Source: Alphaproteobacteria bacterium GWF2_58_20
GTDB taxonomy: Bacteria; Pseudomonadota; Alphaproteobacteria; UBA1247
DNA: 64,000 bases
Direction: 5' to 3'
Assembly: GCA_001768735.1 (NCBI GenBank)
Contig: MEMB01000002.1
Coordinates: forward strand, 882,624-946,623
Shown here piece after piece: positions 37,604 through 44,188 of this stretch. Position 1 is the stretch's first letter, and each line of letters opens with the position of its first letter. A program made the translations under genes and the position numbers. The notes beneath the pieces were generated by a model. It was not told the DNA's origin, searched no databases, and saw only the letters and a program-made list of their open reading frames with translations.

Positions 37604-38436
37604 GCAGCCCTTCCCCAAAAATCATTGTTTTCGGAAACGAAAAGGGCGGCTCCGGAAAATCCACCGCTGCCGTTCATGCCGCCATAGGCCTTTTGCGGAT
37701 GGGATACCGCGTTGGCAGCATCGACCTTGACCCACGCCAGGGAACCTTCACAAGATACATCGCCAACCGCAGGACATGGATGGAGCGCAACGTTGCCCAT
37801 CTGCCGTGCCCCACCCACATTCCGGTATCCGCCAGCCAGTCAAGCACCATTGCACTCGCCCATGACGAAGATACCGCGCGACTCAATGCCGCCATCCTCA
37901 CGCTGGCGGAAAATCATGATTTCATTGTCATAGACACGCCCGGAACCGATTCCTTCCTCAACCGCCTCGCCCATTCCTATGCCGATGTGCTGGTGACTCC
38001 CATCAATGACAGCTTCATTGATCTTGACCTCCTGGCCCGCATTGATCCTGAGACGCTGGAAATCAAGGCCCCCAGCATTTACAGCGACATGGTGTTTGAG
38101 CAGCGCAAGCTCCGCATGCAACGTGACCGTGGCACGATTGAATGGATTGTCATGCGCAACCGCCTGAGCCACATCAATGCCCGTAACAAGCAGGACATTG
38201 CCGACCTTATGGAAAAGCTGGAAAAACGCCTGCATTTCCGCACCACCCCCGGCTTTGGGGAACGCGTCATCTTCCGCGAACTCTTCCTCAAGGGACTGAC
38301 CCTTCTCGACCTGCATGAGACTGAAGAAGACAGCCTTTCCCTTTCGCAGGTTACCGCCCGGCAAGAAGTCCGCAGCCTTCTGAATGCCATAGATCCTGAA
38401 AAACTCATCCCGAAACCGGGAAAGGGGGCCTCATGA
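37600..38436 (+). CDS. mipZ: MipZ, ParA-type division-site positioning ATPase
   Basis: 278 aa. The deviant Walker A is NEKGGSGKST at about 13-22, preceded by IIVFG and followed by SIDLDPRQGTFTRYIANR, which is the MipZ-specific stretch. The later IEWIVMRNRLSHINARNK and GFGERVIFRELFLKGLTLLD are also MipZ hallmarks. MipZ forms a pole-to-centre gradient and inhibits FtsZ away from mid-cell, working with ParB. Neither parB nor ftsZ is here. It overlaps exoD and galU by 4 bases each, an unexpected setting for a division gene. Confidence 0.93.
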   Translation: MSSPSPKIIVFGNEKGGSGKSTAAVHAAIGLLRMGYRVGSIDLDPRQGTFTRYIANRRTWMERNVAHLPCPTHIPVSASQSSTIALAHDEDTARLNAAILTLAENHDFIVIDTPGTDSFLNRLAHSYADVLVTPINDSFIDLDLLARIDPETLEIKAPSIYSDMVFEQRKLRMQRDRGTIEWIVMRNRLSHINARNKQDIADLMEKLEKRLHFRTTPGFGERVIFRELFLKGLTLLDLHETEEDSLSLSQVTARQEVRSLLNAIDPEKLIPKPGKGAS

Positions 38437-39317
38437 AAATCTGCCCCCCCAGAAAAGCGGTCTTTCCGATTGCCGGCCTTGGCACACGCTTCCTGCCAGC
38501 CACCAAGGTCATGCCAAAGGAAATGTTGCCCATTGTGGACAAGCCTGTACTGCAATACGCCGTGGAAGAAGCCCGTGACGCGGGCATTACCGACTTCATT
38601 TTCATCACCAGCCATGACAAGGGCATGCTCGAAGACCACTTCGACGTCAACCACGAGCTGCATGCCATTCTGGAAAAGCGCAAGCGTTTTGCGGACATCA
38701 AGGTTCTGGAAGCCACCTTCCTCCCTGCCGGCCACCTCATTGTCACCCGCCAGTACGAACCTCTTGGCCTTGGGCATGCGGTGTGGTGCGCGCGGCGCAT
38801 CATCGGCGATGAACCCTTTGCTGTCCTTTTGCCGGATGATGTCATCCTGTCAAAAAAGCCCTGCCTTGCGCAGATGATGGAAGTTTATGCCAAACACGGA
38901 GGCAATGTCCTTGCCACCATGCCGATTCCCAAATCGCAATCCTCCCGCTACGGCATCATTGATGTTGCCTCCGAAGACAGCGACATCCTTCCCATGCGCG
39001 GCATTGTGGAAAAACCCACCCCGGAAAAAGCCCCCTCCAATTTGGCCGTGGTGGGACGTTACATCCTCCAGCCCGATGTCTTTGACCTGCTGGAAAAACA
39101 GAAATGTGGCGCCGGTGGAGAAATCCAGCTCACGGATGCCCTGGCCACGCTCATAGGCATGGGCCAGCCCTTTCATGCGTGCCGGTTTGAAGGCCAGCGT
39201 TTTGACTGCGGCGACAAGGTAGGATTCCTTTCGGCAAACATAGCGTTTGCCCTCCAGCGTCCCGACCTTTCCGCTCCGTTACGGGAGGCTATCCTCCCTC
39301 TTCTGAAGGAGATTTAA
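38433..39317 (+). CDS. galU: GalU, UTP-glucose-1-phosphate uridylyltransferase
   Basis: 294 aa nucleotidyltransferase. The start is KAVFPIAGLGTRFLPATK with the G-x-G-T-R phosphate loop, then EMLPIVDKPVLQYAVEEA. Later motifs are LPDDVILS and IVEKP. It makes UDP-glucose, the substrate of the next gene, ugd. It overlaps mipZ by 4 bases and is 3 bases from ugd. Confidence 0.95.
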   Translation: MKICPPRKAVFPIAGLGTRFLPATKVMPKEMLPIVDKPVLQYAVEEARDAGITDFIFITSHDKGMLEDHFDVNHELHAILEKRKRFADIKVLEATFLPAGHLIVTRQYEPLGLGHAVWCARRIIGDEPFAVLLPDDVILSKKPCLAQMMEVYAKHGGNVLATMPIPKSQSSRYGIIDVASEDSDILPMRGIVEKPTPEKAPSNLAVVGRYILQPDVFDLLEKQKCGAGGEIQLTDALATLIGMGQPFHACRFEGQRFDCGDKVGFLSANIAFALQRPDLSAPLREAILPLLKEI

Positions 39318-39320
39318 ACC

Positions 39321-40625
39321 ATGAAAATCGCCATCATCGGCACGGGGTATGTCGGTCTTGTATCCGGCACCTGCTTTTCGGAATTCGGTACGAATGTCAC
39401 CTGCGTGGACAAGGACGAAGGCAAGATTGAACGCCTTCTGCGCGGAGACATCCCCATTTACGAACCTGGCCTTGATGAACTGGTGAAGAAGAATACCGAG
39501 GCCGGACGCCTGTCCTTCACCACCGACCTTGCCCCCGCAGTGGCCGATGCCGATGCCGTTTTCATCGCCGTGGGCACGCCGCCCCGTCCGGATGATGGCC
39601 ATGCAGACCTTTCCTATGTTTTTGCTGCGGCCCGGGAAATTGCCCATGCGCTGCGCAAGTTTACCGTCATCGTGACCAAATCCACCGTTCCTGTGGGCAC
39701 CAACCGCGAGATTGAAAAGATCATCCGCGCCGAATGTCCGGATGCGGATTTTGCAGTTTGCTCCAACCCGGAATTTTTGCGGGAAGGCTCGGCAATTGGA
39801 GATTTCATGCGTCCCGACCGCGTGGTTCTCGGCACGGACAATGAACAGGCCCGCGAGGTGATGCGCAACCTGTACCGGCCACTCTACCTCATTGAAACCC
39901 CGATCGTGATGACATCGCTCGAAACTGCGGAAATGATCAAGTATGCCGCCAATGCCTTCCTTGCCACCAAGATCACCTTCATCAACGAGGTTGCGAACCT
40001 CTGCGAAAAGGTGGGGGCAGATGTGCAGGATGTTGCCAAGGGCATGGGGCTTGATGGCCGCATCGGCGGCAAATTCCTTCACGCAGGCCCCGGCTATGGC
40101 GGGTCATGCTTCCCCAAGGACACCGATGCCTTCGCCAAGACCGGGCGGGATCATGGATGCCCCATGCAAATCGTGGAAACCGTGATTGACGTCAACCATG
40201 GCCGCAAGCAGGAGATGGCACAGCGCATCATCGCGGCCTGTGGTGGCAATGTTGCGGGCAAGACCATCGCCATCCTCGGCCTTACCTTCAAGCCCAACAC
40301 CGATGACATGCGCGAGGCCCCCAGCCTTTATATCCTGCCACACCTCGTTGCGGCAGGCGCAACTGTGCGGGCGTTTGATCCCGAGGGCATGGAGGAAGCC
40401 GCAAAACTCCTGAAGGGCGTTGCCATGTGCAAGAACGCCGATGAAGCCATCACCGGCGCAGATGCCCTTGCCATCATCACCGAATGGAACGAGTTCCGCG
40501 CCCTTGACCTTGGCAGAACCAAAAGCCAGATGAAAACCCCCATTCTCATTGACCTGCGCGACATTTACAAACCTGCCGCCGTACGCGCACTCGGTTTCAC
40601 CTACCATTCCATTGGCCGTCCCTGA
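39321..40625 (+). CDS. ugd: UDP-glucose 6-dehydrogenase
   Basis: 434 aa. Its Rossmann start is [20 protein letters not shown]. The catalytic Cys263 is in [13 protein letters not shown], and the C-terminal domain includes [17 protein letters not shown]. The GGSCFPKD form is typical of UDP-glucose dehydrogenase and differs from the GGHC form at 20485. It produces UDP-glucuronate from GalU product. The next gene follows after 13 bases. Confidence 0.95.
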   Translation: MKIAIIGTGYVGLVSGTCFSEFGTNVTCVDKDEGKIERLLRGDIPIYEPGLDELVKKNTEAGRLSFTTDLAPAVADADAVFIAVGTPPRPDDGHADLSYVFAAAREIAHALRKFTVIVTKSTVPVGTNREIEKIIRAECPDADFAVCSNPEFLREGSAIGDFMRPDRVVLGTDNEQAREVMRNLYRPLYLIETPIVMTSLETAEMIKYAANAFLATKITFINEVANLCEKVGADVQDVAKGMGLDGRIGGKFLHAGPGYGGSCFPKDTDAFAKTGRDHGCPMQIVETVIDVNHGRKQEMAQRIIAACGGNVAGKTIAILGLTFKPNTDDMREAPSLYILPHLVAAGATVRAFDPEGMEEAAKLLKGVAMCKNADEAITGADALAIITEWNEFRALDLGRTKSQMKTPILIDLRDIYKPAAVRALGFTYHSIGRP

Positions 40626-40638
40626 AGGAGAGCTGAAC

Positions 40639-42045
40639 ATGCCCGAAAAACATATTTTCCCCCCTGTCATCCTGCGTGAATACGACATCAGGGGCATTGT
40701 GGGGGATGACCTGAATCCCGCCGACGCCCTGGCCGCCGGCGCAGCGTTTGGTACCATCGTCGTGCGCGGCGGTGGCAAAACCGTCTGCGTCGGTTGCGAT
40801 GGACGCACCAGCTCCCCGGCCCTCAAGCAGGCACTGATGGAAGGACTCGCCTCCACCGGACTTGAAATCATTGATCTGGGCCGCGGCCCCACGCCCATGG
40901 TTTACTATGGCGTCAAGCATCTTGAAACCGATGCCGGTGTCATGATTACCGGCTCCCACAATCCCCCCAATTACAATGGGATCAAGATGGTGCGCGCATC
41001 TGGCGCCGTTTATGGCGAAGCCATCCAGGAAATTGGCCGCATGGCGGCGGCAGGTGATTATGTCGTCGGCCAGGGCTCCATCCGCAGCCAGGACATCAAG
41101 GACGTCTATATCACCCGCATGCTGAAGGATTATGAAGGCCCCCGTCCGCTCAAGGTGGTCTGGGACCTCGGAAATGGCGTCACCGGCGACCTCATGCCGG
41201 AAGTCATCAAACGCCTGCCGGGTGAACACATCCTTCTTTTCCCGGAGGTGGACGGAACTTTCCCCAACCACCATCCCGACCCCACCGTGGCCAAAAACAT
41301 GGTGGCCCTGCAGAAGGCGGTCATTGAACACAAAGCCGACCTCGGCATCGCCTTTGATGGCGACGGTGACCGCATAGGCGCGGTGGACCATACCGGGAAA
41401 ATCATCTGGGGCGACCAGCTTCTGGCCATTTATGCGGCCGAAGTGCTGAAGGACTGTCCGGGTGCGGTCATCATCTGCGACGTCAAGGCCAGCCAGACCC
41501 TCTACGACGAGGTGGCCCGCCTCGGCGGCACGCCGCTGATGTGGAAAACCGGCCACTCGCTCATCAAGGCCAAGATGCAGGAAACCCATTCCCCGCTGGC
41601 CGGCGAAGTCTCAGGCCACATCTTCTTCGGCCACAAATATTATGGCTTCGATGACGCCATTTACTGCGGAATCCGCCTTGTTTCCCTTGTTTCGGCTTCC
41701 GGCAAGACACTGGCCGACCTCGCAGGCCGCCTCCCCAAGGTTTTCAACACGCCGGAAGTGCGTTTCCAGGTCGATGAAAGCCGCAAATTCAAGGCCATTG
41801 AGGAAATCCATGCCCGTCTCATGGCCCAGAAGGCTACACACCCCGAAATCTCCGTCAACGACATTGACGGCGTGCGCGTCAACACGCCAGAAGGCTGGTG
41901 GCTCCTGCGCGCTTCCAACACCCAGGACGTGCTGGTGGGCCGCGCCGAATCGCTCAGCGAGGAAGGCCTGCGAAAGCTCATCGACATGATTGAGGAACAA
42001 CTGGCCCTTTCCGGCATAAATCCACCAGAAAGCTGGACATCATGA
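40639..42045 (+). CDS. Phosphomannomutase/phosphoglucomutase (AlgC/ManB type)
   Basis: 468 aa alpha-D-phosphohexomutase. The phospho-Ser is S106 in TGSHNP, the metal loop is DGDGDR from 240, the sugar loop is GEVSGHIFF and the phosphate loop near the end is RASNTQ. The REYDIRGI start matches the bifunctional PMM/PGM group. It would feed glucose-1-phosphate to GalU or mannose-1-phosphate to GDP-mannose. ATG 40639 has GGAGAG 6 bases upstream; an upstream in-frame start is inside ugd. Confidence 0.93.
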   Translation: MPEKHIFPPVILREYDIRGIVGDDLNPADALAAGAAFGTIVVRGGGKTVCVGCDGRTSSPALKQALMEGLASTGLEIIDLGRGPTPMVYYGVKHLETDAGVMITGSHNPPNYNGIKMVRASGAVYGEAIQEIGRMAAAGDYVVGQGSIRSQDIKDVYITRMLKDYEGPRPLKVVWDLGNGVTGDLMPEVIKRLPGEHILLFPEVDGTFPNHHPDPTVAKNMVALQKAVIEHKADLGIAFDGDGDRIGAVDHTGKIIWGDQLLAIYAAEVLKDCPGAVIICDVKASQTLYDEVARLGGTPLMWKTGHSLIKAKMQETHSPLAGEVSGHIFFGHKYYGFDDAIYCGIRLVSLVSASGKTLADLAGRLPKVFNTPEVRFQVDESRKFKAIEEIHARLMAQKATHPEISVNDIDGVRVNTPEGWWLLRASNTQDVLVGRAESLSEEGLRKLIDMIEEQLALSGINPPESWTS

Positions 42046-42704
42046 AGAAACATCTTCTCATACTGGCATGCATCGCTTTTGCGGGACGGACCGCCATGGC
42101 CTGCGAATGCATGGAATCATCGGATTCGCGAAAACTGGACCGTGCAGGTCTTGCCTTTATCGGCATTGCCGCTCCGCTGGGCGCAGCCCCTGAAGGTGGA
42201 GCCATGACAGCCTTCACCATCAAGGCCGTATTCAAGGGCCGCGCGGAAACATCGGTGGTTATCCACCATCATGAAGAAGGAACCGCCTGCGGGGTCATTT
42301 TTGAACCGGGGGAACTCTACACGGTTCTGGCTTCCCGTGGCAATGATGGCAACTGGTATACAAACAGCTGCCTCGATGTGTGGGGAACAAGCGCCCTTCA
42401 AGATTACAAGGATAAGGTGGATGCCCTGACAGCCCCCATCCTGGCCAACCCGCAGGATGAGGAAGCCCTGTTGGCCAAGGGGCGTTTTCTGCTGGACAAT
42501 GGAGATGATGAAGGGGCATTGGCGCTCTTCAACTACCTGCGCGGCATCGCTCCGGGGAATGCCGATGCCCTGATCGGACGGGCGCGGGCCTTCATGGCGC
42601 TGGAAAGCTACAAGGAGGCGGCTGCCGACCTTGAAAACGCCCTCATGCTTTCTCCGGACAATACCGAAGCGCTGGAGCTGAAAACCATGCTTCCGGAGGA
42701 ATGA
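42042..42704 (+). CDS. Exported protein with NTR-like and TPR parts
   Basis: 220 aa. A signal peptide ends at AGRTAMA and the mature chain begins with Cys-Glu-Cys. A following beta-rich stretch ([20 protein letters not shown], then [18 protein letters not shown]) and a Cys near residue 114 give the pattern of TIMP/netrin-like folds, in which the N-terminal CxC pairs with later cysteines. From about residue 138 two TPR units follow ([20 protein letters not shown], then [20 protein letters not shown]). It overlaps the mutase by 4 bases. Function unknown; the fold assignment is by pattern only. Confidence 0.7.
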   Translation: MKKHLLILACIAFAGRTAMACECMESSDSRKLDRAGLAFIGIAAPLGAAPEGGAMTAFTIKAVFKGRAETSVVIHHHEEGTACGVIFEPGELYTVLASRGNDGNWYTNSCLDVWGTSALQDYKDKVDALTAPILANPQDEEALLAKGRFLLDNGDDEGALALFNYLRGIAPGNADALIGRARAFMALESYKEAAADLENALMLSPDNTEALELKTMLPEE

Positions 42705-42724
42705 CCGCAAAAAAACGGTAAAAG

Positions 42725-42755
42725 AAAAGGGCGGCCCTTGCGGGTCGCCTTTTTT
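42725..42755 (+). terminator. Terminator ending the exoD-mipZ-galU operon
   Basis: AAAAGGGCGGCCC pairs with GGGTCGCCTTTTT through one G-T wobble, with loop TTGC and a T run. It lies 21 bases after the last stop and 28 bases before repeat copy C. Confidence 0.8.
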
Positions 42756-42782
42756 GTCTTTTCCTTTTGCCAATAGCCATTA

Positions 42783-42945
42783 GAGCATTTAACGTTCATC
42801 TTGAATACCCCTGTTGCCTTTTGATGGCCATCCGCCGTGTTTTCAAACCTTGGACGATGCCCGCATCGCCCCTGCGGGCAAGCGCCTTGCGGTCTGGCTC
42901 ATCCCAAGATCAACAGGAATTGTTCAATCTAAACGTTAAATGCTC
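42783..42945 (-). repeat. TIR element copy C, full length (163 bp), reversed
   Basis: Read on the minus strand it matches copies B and D over its full length. The inverted ends are perfect for 14 bases and, with flanks, for 18 (ATTAGAGCATTTAACGTT). The dinucleotide TA lies on both sides. Its centre can form GCCCGCA / TGCGGGC, a 7-bp stem, with a 2-base-longer arm than B and D and the same variant as half copy A. Confidence 0.87.
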
Positions 42946-42958
42946 TAATTGGGGATTT

Positions 42959-43246
42959 TTATCCTTTTAACAGCTTCACAAGATCCATTTTATACCCACG
43001 CAGCGTTTGACACTGTTCCTGTGTCAATTCCTCCAAAAATGGATGTTGGTCCAGCGAATCAATTTGCACCACGTTTTCAACGATCAAAACCCCAAGTTCC
43101 GATGCCAGGACTTCCCCGGGATGATACTTTCCAAATTCCCGGTCTATCCTGGTTGTATAAATGGGCAAATCCTGGGACAGCCTCTTTTTTAAATCCTGCC
43201 ATTCACACACGGGGAAATCGATTCTCTTCATCGCCTGTTTGATCAT
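42959..43246 (-). CDS. Small protein, possibly PUA/ASCH-like
   Basis: 95 aa with a good ribosome site (AAGGAAG before ATG 43246). The stretch LPIYTTRIDREFGKYHPGEV, then LGVLIVENVVQIDSL and HPFLEELTQEQ, has the strand pattern and the T-R-x-x-x-E-x-x-K-Y-x-x-G-E motif of small PUA/ASCH-like domains, which bind RNA or nucleotides. This is only pattern recognition. The frame is open about 55 codons further upstream without another good start codon. It lies between two inverted repeat elements. Confidence 0.55.
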   Translation of the reverse strand: MIKQAMKRIDFPVCEWQDLKKRLSQDLPIYTTRIDREFGKYHPGEVLASELGVLIVENVVQIDSLDQHPFLEELTQEQCQTLRGYKMDLVKLLKG

Positions 43247-43423
43247 CTTCCTTGTGCTTACTTCATCTTCGGCGTGCAGCCGCGTCTGCTGTGCCTTGCG
43301 GAAGGCCCGTGCCTGCCAGGAAAAACGTTTCAGGATTTCACCTCTGCCGTTCTTCCGCCTGCCACACCCCGAACCATGACTTCAAAAATGGAAAACGTTT
43401 TCTTTTCTTTGATGACCAATTCC

Positions 43424-43915
43424 TCATGACTGTGAAAAAGGGGATTTCGGATGGTATGGAATGTTTCCCAGCGGGGGCTTCTGTGCCTTTTTATATGGGG
43501 CAAAAGCCGCTTGTATGGCTTTATATTCTTCATCCGTCATCTTCTTCTTTTCAAAACGCAGACGGACAAGGTCGATCGGACGGTTTCCCCATTTGTCATG
43601 CGCTTCCGGATTGGCCCCATAAGCCAGAAGGGTTCTGGCAAGTTTCACATGTCCGAAGGCTGCCGCATAATGGAGAACCTGCTTGTTGTCGTTCGTCACG
43701 CTATTCAACAGTGCCGTTCCATTGTCGGACGTTGTGGCAAAAATGGCCTCGACAACCAAAGCATGCCCATGCCGAGCCGCCACATGGTGCGCCTGCATGC
43801 CAAAAACATCCCGGAAACCAAGGCTCCCACCATTTTCAAGCAACTGTTTAACCTGCGCGGCATCTCCGGCCTTGGCGGCCTCATACACGTCCTTGTCCAT
43901 CTGGTTCTCGCTCAT
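43424..43915 (-). CDS. Ankyrin-repeat protein in the repeat-bracketed cassette
   Basis: 163 aa from ATG 43915 (GAGGAAAA upstream). Ankyrin units at about residues 10-120: VYEAAKAGDAAQVKQLLENG, MQAHHVAARHGHALVVEAIF, KQVLHYAAAFGHVKLARTLL, then ANPEAHDKWGNRPIDLVRLR. A basic helical tail ends it. Only 25 bases separate its ATG from repeat copy D, so its promoter probably lies in that repeat. The open frame continues through the repeat to 43999, but that part is not protein-like. Confidence 0.78.
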   Translation of the reverse strand: MSENQMDKDVYEAAKAGDAAQVKQLLENGGSLGFRDVFGMQAHHVAARHGHALVVEAIFATTSDNGTALLNSVTNDNKQVLHYAAAFGHVKLARTLLAYGANPEAHDKWGNRPIDLVRLRFEKKKMTDEEYKAIQAAFAPYKKAQKPPLGNIPYHPKSPFSQS

Positions 43916-43936
43916 GGGGCAATTTTCCTCTTCATG

Positions 43937-43966
43937 TTTAGAGCATTTAACGTTTAGATTGAACAA
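43937..43966 (-). promoter_or_regulatory. Possible outward promoter in repeat copy D
   Basis: On the minus strand TTGTTC (43961-43966), an 18-base spacer and TCTAAA (43937-43942) point out of the repeat towards the ankyrin ATG at 43915. Both boxes are moderate matches. The -35 box is inside the element and the -10 box spans its edge. Confidence 0.3.
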
Positions 43967-44101
43967 TGCCTGTTGATCTTGGGATGCGCCAGACCGCAAG
44001 GCGAAAACCGCAGGGCGATGCGGGCATCGTCCAAGGTTTGAAAACGCGGCGGATGGCCATCAAAAGGCAACAGGGGTCTTCAAGATGAACGTTGAATGCT
44101 C
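43941..44101 (+). repeat. TIR element copy D, full length (161 bp)
   Basis: Same orientation as copy B and about six mismatches from it by eye. The left end is GAGCATTTAACGTT; the right end has one change (GTTGAATGCTC). TA lies on both flanks. With copy C it forms an inverted pair around 42946-43940. Confidence 0.87.
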
Positions 44102-44161
44102 TATATGCCCATCATATTGCCACGCCATGGCAATTTCAGGTAGCCGCAAACATGCATGACA

Positions 44162-44188
44162 GCCATGCATGGAACGCATGGCCTTTTT
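44162..44188 (+). terminator. Plus-strand terminator-like hairpin with no plus gene before it
   Basis: GCCATGC-ATGGAAC-GCATGGC is followed by CTTTTT on the plus strand. The nearest plus-strand gene ends 1.4 kb upstream. On the minus strand, where asmA ends at 44187, the T run is on the wrong side. It may end a transcript crossing repeat D. Confidence 0.4.

Noticed and set aside
43252..43851. A 199-codon plus-strand frame through the repeat-bracketed cassette
   Set aside because: It lies opposite the ankyrin gene, which has clear repeats and a ribosome site.
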